Assembly (NCBI RefSeq): GCF_036375055.1
Contig: NZ_DASUSQ010000083.1
Coordinates: 1-64,000, forward strand
DNA length: 64,000 nucleotides
Source: Umezawaea sp036375055
Lineage (GTDB): Bacteria; Actinomycetota; Actinomycetes; Mycobacteriales; Pseudonocardiaceae
Direction of reading: 5' to 3'
Shown here one piece after another: positions 47,795 to 55,960 of the stretch (position 1 is its first letter; each line of letters begins with the position of its first letter). The notes beneath the pieces were generated by a model. The model was not told where the DNA came from. It searched no databases and saw nothing but the letters and a program-made list of their open reading frames with translations. The translations under genes and the position numbers were made by a program.

Positions 47795-49018
47795 TCAGGC
47801 GTTGCGGAGCTCGATCAGGGACACGTCCGGAGGAGCGCCCACCCGGACCGGGGGACCCCAGAAGCCCGCGCCGTTGCTGACGTAGACCGGCATCCCGCCG
47901 ACCGTCGCCAGCCCGGAGACGACCGGCTGCTGGAGGGTGACGGCGTAGTTGAACGGCCACATCTGGCCGCCGTGGGTGTGGCCCGACAGCTGGAGGTCCA
48001 CGCCCAGCTCCGCGGCCTGCGTGGCCTGCACGGGCTGGTGCGCGAGCAGGACGACCGGCGTGGACGTGTCGCGGCCGTCGAGCGCCTTCACCATGTCCGG
48101 GCCGTCGCCGTAGCCGCGGCCGGTGACGTCGTTGACGCCCGCGAGGTCGAACGAGGCCCCGTCGCGGGCGATGGTGAGCCGCTCGTTGCGCAGCGGGTCC
48201 ACGCCGAGCCTGCTCAGCTCCGCCAGCCACGGCTGCGCGCCGGAGAAGTACTCGTGGTTGCCGGTGACGAAGAAGCTGCCGTGCCTGCTGACCAGGTCGC
48301 GCAGCGGCGCGGCGGCCTCGCCCAGCTCCTCCACGGTGCCGTCGACGAGGTCGCCGACGATGGCGACCAGGTCGGGCTGGAGGCCGTTGATGGTGTTCAC
48401 GATCCGCTCGGTGTGCGACCGGCCCAGCAGCGGGCCGAGGTGGATGTCGCTGACCACGGCGATCCGGAAGCCCGAGAGCGAGGGGGCGAGCTTGCCCAGG
48501 GGGACGGGCACCCGCTTGACGACGGGCCCGCCGAGCGCCTGCGTCGCCCCGTAGCCGACGACGCCGGTCGCGGCGAGCCCGCCCGCGACGGCCAGCGACC
48601 GGGCGATGAACAGCCGCCTGCTCGTGTCGACCGGCCCGGCCGGGGGTTCCTCGACCGGTGCCGCCGCGGGCTCGGTTGGCACGGTGACCGGCGCGGGGAC
48701 CTGCTCGCGGCGCCACACCCGGTTGAGCACCGCGCGGGGCACCTCCAGCACGGCCAGCAGCAGCGTGAGGTAGAGCGTCATCGCCAGCCACAGGTAGCCG
48801 GGCCAGGCGAGCACCGCGCCGAGGTCGGGGCCGAGGTACCGGCCGCCGACGAGACCGGCGAACAGGAGCAGGAACATGCCGACGACGGCGGCGGTGCCCA
48901 GCCTCCTGCCGCGGGGCGTGGTGGTCGTGTCGCGGACCAGCCGCTTCCACAGGTAGAGGTGGGCGAGGCCGGTCGGCACGCCGAGCAGCAGCAGGAAGAT
49001 CACGGCGCCAGTGTCCAC
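47795..49018 (-). CDS. Membrane-anchored metallophosphoesterase
   Basis: A 407-residue protein. Three to four N-terminal helices (about 5-105), a Pro/Val/Glu-rich linker and a hydrophobic segment near 145-165 precede a calcineurin-like phosphatase with all metal-ligand motifs: VSDIHLG, GDLVDG, GNHEYF and SGHTHGG. The arrangement is the YkuE-like type (membrane-associated, substrate possibly a lipid pyrophosphate or UDP-sugar derivative). GTG 49018 has a weak RBS. It is on the same strand as the polyamine operon, 99 bp upstream, and probably separately transcribed. Confidence 0.9.
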   Translation of the reverse strand: MDTGAVIFLLLLGVPTGLAHLYLWKRLVRDTTTTPRGRRLGTAAVVGMFLLLFAGLVGGRYLGPDLGAVLAWPGYLWLAMTLYLTLLLAVLEVPRAVLNRVWRREQVPAPVTVPTEPAAAPVEEPPAGPVDTSRRLFIARSLAVAGGLAATGVVGYGATQALGGPVVKRVPVPLGKLAPSLSGFRIAVVSDIHLGPLLGRSHTERIVNTINGLQPDLVAIVGDLVDGTVEELGEAAAPLRDLVSRHGSFFVTGNHEYFSGAQPWLAELSRLGVDPLRNERLTIARDGASFDLAGVNDVTGRGYGDGPDMVKALDGRDTSTPVVLLAHQPVQATQAAELGVDLQLSGHTHGGQMWPFNYAVTLQQPVVSGLATVGGMPVYVSNGAGFWGPPVRVGAPPDVSLIELRNA

Positions 49019-49397
49019 GTTCTCGCGTTCGTCCGGCGTCTGGCCCCGCGATCGGCCATTCGGGTTGTCGTGTCACGAGCGCGGGACCGTCCGGCCTGGA
49101 CGGACACCGGCGTCGCGGCGGCGAGGACGGGCATAAATGCGGAAAGTGACCGGGATATTGACGATGATCCGATGCCCCTGCCCCCTGGAATCCAGTGTTG
49201 ACAGGTTATCCGAGCCGCTGTCACGCTCCCCGCAGCAAGGAGAAACCGCTTGCTTCCACGGGAGGAAGTACAGCGGTGTAATTAACTGGAGTTTCGTGGT
49301 GGGGTGGAAAGGAGAAACCAGGCGACTAGGTGGGGGTTCTCTTTTTCCTCATGAGGGGGACCTTCTTAGGGGATAACTCCTGGAAAGAGGCGACGAG
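49019..49397. other. Lower-GC leader/promoter region of the lyase gene
   Basis: This region is clearly less GC-rich than its surroundings. A TTGACA lies at 49198-49203. Purine-rich AAAGGAGAAACC (about 49308) and pyrimidine-rich GGTTCTCTTTTT (about 49336) could pair in an RNA leader in front of the lyase start. No supported gene; a 79-codon frame from 49137 has no RBS. Confidence 0.45.
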
Positions 49398-51014
49398 ATG
49401 ACCTCGACCTTCGACGACGTGCGGAATGCGATGTGCCTGAACGGTCACGACCTGACTCCGCGCGAGGTCGCGGACATCGCGCGGCGCCCGGTGCGGCCGC
49501 GGGTGGGCGTCGACCCCGAAGCGCTCGCGCGCATGGAGTGCTCCCACGGCCTCAAGCTCCGGCTGATCGACCTCGGCCTGCCCCTCTACGGGGTCACGAC
49601 CGGCTTCGGCGACAGCAGCGCGCGCCAGATCTCCGCGGTCAAGACCGCCGAACTCCAGCGCAACCTCGTCCGCTACCACCTCAACGGCACCGGCCCGCGC
49701 AGCAGTCCCGAGGTCGTGCGCGCCACCCTGCTGATCCGGGCCAACTGCTTGGCCAGGGGCCACTCCGGAGTCCGCCCGGCGCTGGTCGCGAGGCTGCTGG
49801 CCCTGTTGGAGAACGACGTCCTGCCGATCATCCCGGAGCGCGGCTCGGTCGGCGCGAGCGGTGACCTCGTCCCGCTCTGCTACCTGGCGAGCACCGTCAT
49901 CGGCGAGGGGGACGTCCGGTTCCGGGGACGCGACGTCCCCGCGGTCGACGCCCTCGCCGAGTGCGGCCTCGAACCGTTCGTGCTGGAGGCCAAGGAGGGC
50001 CTGGCGCTCATCAACGGCACCTCCTTCATGTCCGCGTTCGCCGCGCTGGCGGTCGAGTCGGCCAAGGAGGTCGCCGCCGTCGCCGACCTGTGCACCGCGC
50101 TCGGCGCGCAGGTGCTGCTCGGCAACCAGGGCCACTACGACCGTTTCATCCACGAGCAGAAACCGCATCCCGGTCAACTCACGAGCGCCGACAACATCCG
50201 CGTGTTGTTGGACGGATCAGGTCTTTCGCGAACCTACGGAGAAGTGCTGACCTCCGATCCGATGCCGATCGGGGCGGGCTTCCACCACCTCGACCACGCC
50301 GTTCAGGATCGCTATTCCCTGCGCTGCGCACCCGCCGTCACCGGGGTTTTGCGAGATCTCGTGGAATGGGCCGAGAAATGGGTCACCATCGAGATCAACT
50401 CGACCAACGACAACCCGCTCTTCGACGCCGCCGACAACGCGGTGCGCAGCGGCGGCAACTTCTACGGCGGGCACATCGGGCAGGCGATGGACGGCCTCAA
50501 GCTCGCCGTGGCGAACGTGGCGGACCTGCTCGACCGGCAGCTCGCGCTCGTCGTGGACGAGAAGTTCAACAACGGGATGCCCGCGAACCTGGTGCTGCCG
50601 TTCGCCGAGGACGACTGGCGGGCCGGGCTGCACCACGGGTTCAAGGGGATGCAGATCGCCGCGTCCTCGCTCACGGCCGAGGCGCTGAAGCTGACCGCGC
50701 CCGCGAGCGCGTTCTCCCGGTCGACCGAGGCGCACAACCAGGACAAGGTCAGCATGGGCACGATCGCCGCCCGTGACGCCAGGACGGTGCTCGAACTGGC
50801 CGAGCAGGTCGCCGCGATCCACCTGCTCGCGCTCTGCCAGGCCGCCGACCTGCGCGGACCCGAGCTGCTCAGCCCCGCCACGCGGCCCGCGTTCGACCTG
50901 GTGCGCGAGCACGTGCCGATGGTCGACGCCGACCGGCGGATGGACGCCGACATCCACACCGTCGTCTCCCTGATCAGGAGCGGCGCGATGCGGACGTCGT
51001 GCAAGCTGCTGTGA
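49398..51014 (+). CDS. MIO-type aromatic amino acid ammonia-lyase/aminomutase
   Basis: A 538-residue HAL/PAL-superfamily enzyme. The Ala-Ser-Gly that cyclises to the MIO cofactor lies in GSVGASGDLVPLCYLAS; the catalytic Tyr lies in YGVTTGFGD; NGTSFM, EINSTNDNPLF and GGNFYGGHIGQAMD are intact. The substrate-selectivity position reads NLVRYHLNGTG, unlike the Ser-His of histidine lyases or the Phe-Leu and His-Leu of typical PAL/TAL. Hut genes are absent. It therefore probably acts on an aromatic amino acid for specialised metabolism. ATG 49398 has AAAGAGG upstream. The lower-GC leader suggests special regulation. Confidence 0.9.
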   Translation: MTSTFDDVRNAMCLNGHDLTPREVADIARRPVRPRVGVDPEALARMECSHGLKLRLIDLGLPLYGVTTGFGDSSARQISAVKTAELQRNLVRYHLNGTGPRSSPEVVRATLLIRANCLARGHSGVRPALVARLLALLENDVLPIIPERGSVGASGDLVPLCYLASTVIGEGDVRFRGRDVPAVDALAECGLEPFVLEAKEGLALINGTSFMSAFAALAVESAKEVAAVADLCTALGAQVLLGNQGHYDRFIHEQKPHPGQLTSADNIRVLLDGSGLSRTYGEVLTSDPMPIGAGFHHLDHAVQDRYSLRCAPAVTGVLRDLVEWAEKWVTIEINSTNDNPLFDAADNAVRSGGNFYGGHIGQAMDGLKLAVANVADLLDRQLALVVDEKFNNGMPANLVLPFAEDDWRAGLHHGFKGMQIAASSLTAEALKLTAPASAFSRSTEAHNQDKVSMGTIAARDARTVLELAEQVAAIHLLALCQAADLRGPELLSPATRPAFDLVREHVPMVDADRRMDADIHTVVSLIRSGAMRTSCKLL

Positions 51015-51030
51015 CGCCCGGCGCGGGGTT

Positions 51031-51294
51031 CTAGAGCGGTGGGATGAGCCCGGTGAACGTCCGGTTGCCGTCGCAGTGGGGGCACGACCGCCCGTTGTCC
51101 ACGGTCCTGGGCGTGCCGCCGATCACGGCGAGCACCGGGTTCGCCACGAACCCCGCGCCACCGCACAGCTGGCACACCGTCCGCACCTCGCGGGTCACCT
51201 CGAACAGGTCCGACGGGTCTTCCTCGAAGTCCTCGTCGAAGCCCTCGTCGTCGTCCTCGGTGTAGTCGTCGTCCTGCTCGTCGTCCTCGCTCAT
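51031..51294 (-). CDS. Acidic zinc-ribbon protein
   Basis: An 87-residue protein. The first 30 residues are almost purely Asp/Glu (EDDEQDDDYTEDDDEGFDED). The second half has two Cys pairs, CQLCGGAG and CPHCDGN, resembling one repeat pair of a DnaJ-type zinc finger. ATG 51294 is used. It is convergent with the lyase gene and divergent from the pabAB-like gene. A chaperone-adaptor or nucleic-acid role is possible but not shown. Confidence 0.7.
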   Translation of the reverse strand: MSEDDEQDDDYTEDDDEGFDEDFEEDPSDLFEVTREVRTVCQLCGGAGFVANPVLAVIGGTPRTVDNGRSCPHCDGNRTFTGLIPPL

Positions 51295-51386
51295 CAGGGC
51301 ACCACCGTACCCGTTGAGAGGTGCGCCACCGGCTCGTGGTCGAGGTAGTCCGTTCGAGTGTTTCAGCAGGTACCGTGCCGTACGTC

Positions 51387-53450
51387 ATGCGCACGCTGTT
51401 GATCGACAACTACGACTCGTTCACCTTCAACCTGTTCCAGTACCTCGCGCGGGTGAACGAGCACGATCCGGTCGTCATCACGAACGACGATCCGCACTTC
51501 CGGCTGACCGATCTCGGCGGTTTCGACAACGTGGTGATCTCACCCGGACCGGGCGACCCCCGGAACAGGGGCGATTTCGGCCTCTGCCAAGACGTCATCG
51601 CGCACGCGCGCATTCCTCTGCTCGGTGTTTGCCTCGGGCACCAGGGGCTGTGCCTCGACCGCGGGGCCACCGTCGCGCTCGCGCCGGAACCGCGCCACGG
51701 CCGCGTCGACCTGGTCCGGCACACCGGCGCGGACCTGTTCGCCGGGCTGCCCTCGCCGTTCCGGGTGGTCCGCTACCACTCGCTGGCGGTCACCGACCTG
51801 CCGCCGGAGCTGGAACCGGTCGCCTGGTCGGACGACGGGGTGCTCATGGCCGTCCGGCACCGGACGCGGCCCGCGTGGGGGGTGCAGTTCCACCCGGAGT
51901 CGATCTGCACCGAGCACGGCCACCAGCTGCTGGCGAACTTCCGCCGCCTCACCGAGGAGCACCACGCGGTCGAGCCCGTCGAGCCCGTCCGGGTGACCCG
52001 ACCGGCCGCCGCGCCGCCGTCGCGGGAGGTCCTGGTGCGGTCGCTGGACGCGCACCCGGACCCCGAGGCCGCGTTCGCGCGGCTGCACGGCTCGTCGCCG
52101 GACGCGTTCTGGCTGGACAGCAGCAGCGCGGGCGGGCGGGGGCGGTTCTCCGTGATGGGGGACGCGAGCGGACCGCTGGCGCGGGTCGCCACGGTCGACG
52201 TGTTCGCCGGGCGGGTGACCGTGACCGGCGCCGACGGCGTCACCGCGCACGACGGGCCGTTCTTCGACTGGCTGGAGCGCGACCTGGCGGAGAACGCCGT
52301 GCGGGCCCCCGACCTGCCGTTCGAGTTCGCGCTCGGCTGGGTGGGCTACCTCGGGTACGAGCTGAAGGCCGAGTGCGGCGGCGAGCTCGCCCACCGGTCC
52401 GAGCTCCCGGACGCGGCCATGGTGTTCGCCGACCGCGCGGTGGTGTTCGACCACCTGCTGCGGCGCGTGCACCTGCTGTCGTTGACCGACGACGGCTGGT
52501 TCGCCGAGGTCGAGGCCGCGCTGAGCGAGGTCGGCGCGTCGGCCGAGCCGGTGGGAGCGGTCGGCTCCGGGTTCGCCGGGGTGTCGCTGCGGCACGCGGG
52601 ACCGCACTACCTGAAGCTGGTCGACGCGTGCCTGGAGGCGATCACCGCGGGGGAGACCTACGAGGTGTGCCTGACCAACCAGGTGACCTGGCGCGGCACC
52701 GTCGACCCGTGGACCGCCTACCGGTTCCTGCGGCGCGAGAGCCCGGCTCCGTTCGGGGCGCTGCTGCGGTTCGGCGCGCTGTCGGTGCTCAGCACCTCGC
52801 CCGAGCGGTTCCTGCGGGTCGACCGCGACCGCGTCGTGCTGTCCGAGCCGATCAAGGGCACCCGGCCGCGCGGTCGCACCCCCGAGGAGGACGCCGCGCT
52901 GCGCCACGACCTCGCCACCAGCGTGAAGGACCGCGCCGAGAACCTGATGATCGTGGACCTGGTCCGCAACGACCTCGGGCACAACGCGGAGGTCGGCTCG
53001 GTGGAGGTGCCGAGGATCTTCGACGTCGAGACGTACGCGACCGTCCACCAGCTCGTGAGCGGGGTCCGAGCGGTGCTGCGGCCCGGCGCCTCGACCGTGC
53101 GGTGCGTTCGCGACGCCTTCCCCGGTGGCTCGATGACCGGTGCGCCGAAGATCCGGACAATGCAGATCCTCGACGGCCTGGAAGGAGGGCCCAGGGGTGT
53201 CTACTCAGGAGCCCTCGGTTACTTCTCGCTGTCCGGATCAGCGGACTTCAGCATCGTCATCAGGACTCTCGTGGTCCACGAGGACAAGGTGAGTTTCGGC
53301 GTGGGCGGAGCCGTGATCGCCCTCTCGGACGGCGCCGAGGAATTCGAGGAGACGGCGGTCAAGGCGACTGCCGTGCTCCGTCTGCTCGACACGCCGTTTC
53401 CCGGTCGTCAGTCGAACGCCGCAGTGGACGCGGAATGGTCCACCACGTGA
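51387..53450 (+). CDS. pabAB: Fused aminodeoxychorismate synthase (PabA-PabB)
   Basis: A 687-residue fusion. The N-terminal class I glutamine amidotransferase (1-195) has ISPGPGDP, nucleophile Cys82 in LLGVCLGHQGL and His-Glu in VQFHPES. The C-terminal chorismate-binding domain (about 225-675) contains EPIKGTRPRG with Lys490, where TrpE has Ala, diagnostic of PabB, and GGSMTGAPKIRTM. It converts chorismate plus glutamine to 4-amino-4-deoxychorismate, the precursor of p-aminobenzoate for folate or of amino-aromatic specialised metabolites. ATG 51387 has only a weak RBS. No PabC-type lyase or papB/papC genes are nearby. Confidence 0.94.
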   Translation: MRTLLIDNYDSFTFNLFQYLARVNEHDPVVITNDDPHFRLTDLGGFDNVVISPGPGDPRNRGDFGLCQDVIAHARIPLLGVCLGHQGLCLDRGATVALAPEPRHGRVDLVRHTGADLFAGLPSPFRVVRYHSLAVTDLPPELEPVAWSDDGVLMAVRHRTRPAWGVQFHPESICTEHGHQLLANFRRLTEEHHAVEPVEPVRVTRPAAAPPSREVLVRSLDAHPDPEAAFARLHGSSPDAFWLDSSSAGGRGRFSVMGDASGPLARVATVDVFAGRVTVTGADGVTAHDGPFFDWLERDLAENAVRAPDLPFEFALGWVGYLGYELKAECGGELAHRSELPDAAMVFADRAVVFDHLLRRVHLLSLTDDGWFAEVEAALSEVGASAEPVGAVGSGFAGVSLRHAGPHYLKLVDACLEAITAGETYEVCLTNQVTWRGTVDPWTAYRFLRRESPAPFGALLRFGALSVLSTSPERFLRVDRDRVVLSEPIKGTRPRGRTPEEDAALRHDLATSVKDRAENLMIVDLVRNDLGHNAEVGSVEVPRIFDVETYATVHQLVSGVRAVLRPGASTVRCVRDAFPGGSMTGAPKIRTMQILDGLEGGPRGVYSGALGYFSLSGSADFSIVIRTLVVHEDKVSFGVGGAVIALSDGAEEFEETAVKATAVLRLLDTPFPGRQSNAAVDAEWSTT

Positions 53451-53460
53451 GTTAACGGCT

Positions 53461-53509
53461 CGTTTCGCCGCGTTGACCCGCCATCAGGCCAGGCCAACGC
53501 GGTGAAACG
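53461..53509. terminator. Bidirectional terminator pabAB / lsr2
   Basis: CGTTTCGCCGCGTTG pairs with 53495-53509 (one wobble) between the convergent genes; the loop itself contains a GGCC/AGGCC self-complementary part. Confidence 0.8.
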
Positions 53510-53517
53510 ACGACGTG

Positions 53518-53859
53518 TCAGGAAGCGTGCGCTTCCTGGAACTGCACGACCAGGCCCTGCGGAATGCGGCCACGGTCGGAGATCTGGTGCCCCTGCGCAC
53601 GCGCCCAGTCGCGAATGGCCTGCGCCTGAGCCTTGTCACCAGCCTTGACGGTGCTCTTGCCGGTGCCCTTGCGCTGCTTGCGACCTCCAGCGCGACGCGC
53701 CTTGGCGACGAAGTCGCCGAGCGACTCGCGCAGCTTGTCCGCATTCTCCTTCGACAGGTCGATGGAGTACTCCACACCGTCCAGCGCGAAGGTTACGGTC
53801 TCGTCGGCTTCGCCGCCGTCGAGGTCGTCGATGAGTTGGACGACGGTCTGCTGTGCCAC
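53518..53859 (-). CDS. lsr2: Nucleoid-associated protein Lsr2
   Basis: A 113-residue H-NS-like silencer of AT-rich and foreign DNA. The N-terminal dimerisation domain (QQTVVQLIDDLDGGEADETV, FALDGVEYSIDLS) and C-terminal DNA-binding domain with the AT-hook-like RGR (ISDRGRIPQGLVVQF) are intact. GTG 53859 has GGAGG 4 bp upstream. The upstream region (53860-54126) is AT-rich for this genome, consistent with self-binding. No partner genes are needed. Confidence 0.97.
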   Translation of the reverse strand: MAQQTVVQLIDDLDGGEADETVTFALDGVEYSIDLSKENADKLRESLGDFVAKARRAGGRKQRKGTGKSTVKAGDKAQAQAIRDWARAQGHQISDRGRIPQGLVVQFQEAHAS

Positions 53860-54129
53860 TGTTCCTCCGTATGTGCTCGCATAGCGCGTGCTGCCGTCGA
53901 CTGTAACTTCGCCACACGCTTCGGGGTCACCATAGTGCACAACGTGAATATCGGCTAACCTTTGAGAGGCAAAATGTGACTGATGCCCCCCGGTCGGGTC
54001 ATTTTGGTGCCTGACGTTTAAATGCACGTCAAGACGGCGCCGGTTACCGCGACAAACGGCGCGCACGAGGGTGGTGCGGACGCCTATCCTGGAGGCGATA
54101 CCCACCCAGGGTAGGGAAGGCCGGGAGTG

Positions 54130-54411
54130 ATGCACGGGTACACCTCGAACAAGGACGACTACCTCAAGCGGCTCCGTCGCATCGAAGGCCAGGTGCGCGG
54201 TCTCCAGCGCATGGTCGACAACGACGACTACTGCATCGACGTCCTCACCCAGATCTCAGCGGCCACGAAGGCCCTCCAGGCCGTCTCCCTCGGCCTCCTC
54301 GACGAACACCTCAAGCACTGCGTCGCCCAGGCCGCGGCGGAGGGCGGTGAGGTCGCGGAGGAGAAGATCCGCGAAGCCAGCGCGGCCATCGGCCGCCTCG
54401 TCCGCTCCTAG
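54130..54411 (+). CDS. csoR: CsoR-family metal-sensing repressor
   Basis: A 93-residue helical repressor. The copper ligand set C35-x24-H60-x3-C64 (DDYC...DEHLKHC) matches the canonical C36-H61-C65 of CsoR, and the N-terminal RLRRIEGQVRGLQRM helix is typical. ATG 54130 or GTG 54127 follow GGGAG. Cu(I) binding normally releases it from a palindrome before copper export genes; none are adjacent, so the target is elsewhere or the protein acts on itself. Confidence 0.92.
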   Translation: MHGYTSNKDDYLKRLRRIEGQVRGLQRMVDNDDYCIDVLTQISAATKALQAVSLGLLDEHLKHCVAQAAAEGGEVAEEKIREASAAIGRLVRS

Positions 54412-54461
54412 GGCCCGTTTCCCGAGGGCGCGACCTGATCCAGTACAGTTGCGCCCTGCCG

Positions 54462-54535
54462 GCCCCCGTAGCCCAACCGGCAGAGGCAGCGGACTCAAAA
54501 TCCGTCCAGTGTCAGTTCGACTCTGACCGGGGGCA
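54462..54535 (+). tRNA. tRNA-Leu (anticodon CAA), short variable region
   Basis: 74 nt fold as a cloverleaf: acceptor GCCCCCG with CGGGGGC and discriminator A, D arm GCCC...GGC, anticodon stem GCGGA/TCCGT with loop CTCAAAA (U33, anticodon CAA), 5-nt variable region CCAGT, T arm GTCAG/CTGAC with loop TTCGACT. CCA is not encoded. Leu tRNAs usually carry a long variable arm, which is missing here. Confidence 0.88.
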
Positions 54536-54551
54536 CTCCACTCGTTCTCCT

Positions 54552-54590
54552 CTTCGGCTCCTGACCAGCGGTACCGGTCAGGAGCCGAAG
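54552..54590. terminator. Terminator after the tRNA
   Basis: CTTCGGCTCCTGACC and its complement (54576-54590) form a perfect 15-bp stem with a 9-nt loop, 16 bp after the tRNA. Confidence 0.85.
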
Positions 54591-55125
54591 ACGTTTGCGG
54601 CCCTGCCACCGCGGTGACCGATCGTCCCGCGCAATGGCTCCGAGCCCGTTCGCGGTGACGCGGTGCGCGGCCTTTTCGTTATCCCACCCGTCACCCGCCG
54701 TACCCGCGCTTGCGGCGCACTGGTGCATATGCGCACCCGTTCGGAGTCATCCCGCGCGTCCCTCGCTGGTGGTGAATGGAACGGGCTTCCTCGGGTTCTC
54801 GCAGCACGTTCTCCGCGTTCGCGGCCGGCGCCGCCGGGGTTTTCGTCGCGCGCGGAGAGGTTGACCCTCATATTTGCGCCGCGGTCCGGTCGGGCGGGTG
54901 TCGGGGCCGTCGCGGGGACGAAGTCGTGGTGGAAAGCGAGTGGGCGGTGTGCTAATCACCCGGTGCCCGCCGGTCCTCGCAGGACGGGGCTTTCGCTAAC
55001 CGGCGGTGGGAAACGCGGTGCGGCACAGGGGTTCGCGGCCGGGTGAATGCGGTTCGGTGATCCGGTCGGTCGACCGGGCGAGGGTCACCTGGTGGTCGTG
55101 GGGGACCCGGAAAGGCTTATCGGAC
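54591..55125. other. Region without supported gene
   Basis: Open frames on both strands are Arg/Pro/Ser-rich with no RBS or domain. The right end leads into a kinase relic at 55126, so part may be older decayed sequence. Confidence 0.4.
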
Positions 55126-55275
55126 TTCGGGCCTTACCGAGTTCGCGACCTGCTCGGGCAGGGCGGGACGGGGGTCGTGCACCGCGCGTACGACTCGCTC
55201 ACCACTCCACCGCGCGGACCCCGTCGTCGCTGTTCTGCCGCCGTCAGCCGGAGGTTTCCGCTCGCGGTGCCCCCG
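55126..55275 (+). pseudogene. Relic of a serine/threonine protein kinase gene
   Basis: FGPYRVRDLLGQGGTGVVHR-AYD (55126-55194) is the N-terminal glycine-rich loop of a Hanks-type kinase. After a shift into the +1 frame the sequence continues with ADPVVAVLPPSAGGFRSR (about 55209-55265), which corresponds to the usual VVALKVLPPSA-FRSR segment; the ATP-binding Lys is replaced by Val. The remainder of the kinase is absent and the trpF-like gene begins about 50 bp later. At least one frameshift and a large 3' deletion have occurred. Confidence 0.7.
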
Positions 55276-55322
55276 AAGCCTCGTGCCGACCGGTGTCGGA
55301 GTGCACGGGTAGCGTCCTCGCC

Positions 55323-55919
55323 ATGTACGTGAAGCTGTGCGGGCTGCGCACCGAGGCCGACGTCGCGGTCGCCGTGGACGCGGGCGCGGACGCGGTCGGG
55401 TTCGTGTTCACCGCGAGCGCCCGGCAGGTCGACCCGGCGACCGCGAAACGGCTCGTGGCCGCCGTTCCGCCCGGTGTCCTGGCGGTCGGGGTGTTCGCGG
55501 GCGTCCCCGCCGCCGAGGCGGGTGACCTGGCCGTCGCCGCGGGCGTGGGCGCGGTCCAGTTGCACGGCGACTACCCGCGCGAGGCGTTCGCCGAGCTGGC
55601 GGGCCTGCCGGTGCGGCTGGTGCGCGCGACCGCGCTGCGCGCCGACACCGACCTGCGCGTCGGCGCGTACGGCGAGGAGTACCTGCTGCTCGACTCCCCG
55701 GTCCCCGGTTCGGGCCACCGCTGGGAACTGGACGCCCTGGCCACCCGCCCGGACGGCCCGTGGCTGCTCGCGGGCGGCCTGGACGTGGCCAACGTCGCCG
55801 ACGCCGTCACCCGCGCCCAGCCCTGGGGGGTCGACGTGTCGAGCGGCATCGAGTCGTCGCGCGGTGTCAAGGACCACGGCCTGATGCGCGAGTTCGTGGC
55901 CGCCGCACACCTCCGCTGA
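55323..55919 (+). CDS. trpF: Phosphoribosylanthranilate isomerase (TrpF-like)
   Basis: A 198-residue TIM-barrel protein. Family motifs: KLCGLR with the catalytic Cys6, DAVGFVF, VQLHGDY, LLDSPVPGSG and the phosphate-binding GGLDVANV, with the catalytic Asp in GVDVSSGIE followed by GVKDHGLM. It would isomerise N-phosphoribosylanthranilate in tryptophan synthesis. Most actinobacteria lack trpF and use bifunctional PriA, so a stand-alone gene away from other trp genes is unusual. The RBS is weak. The kinase relic lies immediately upstream. Confidence 0.9.
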   Translation: MYVKLCGLRTEADVAVAVDAGADAVGFVFTASARQVDPATAKRLVAAVPPGVLAVGVFAGVPAAEAGDLAVAAGVGAVQLHGDYPREAFAELAGLPVRLVRATALRADTDLRVGAYGEEYLLLDSPVPGSGHRWELDALATRPDGPWLLAGGLDVANVADAVTRAQPWGVDVSSGIESSRGVKDHGLMREFVAAAHLR

Positions 55920-55960
55920 ACCACCACGGAACCTCCACGTCCCGGTGGTTGGCTGGGCGC

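Noticed and set aside
49137..49376. 79-codon frame upstream of the MIO lyase
   Set aside because: No RBS, mixed composition, and it lies in what looks like a leader region.
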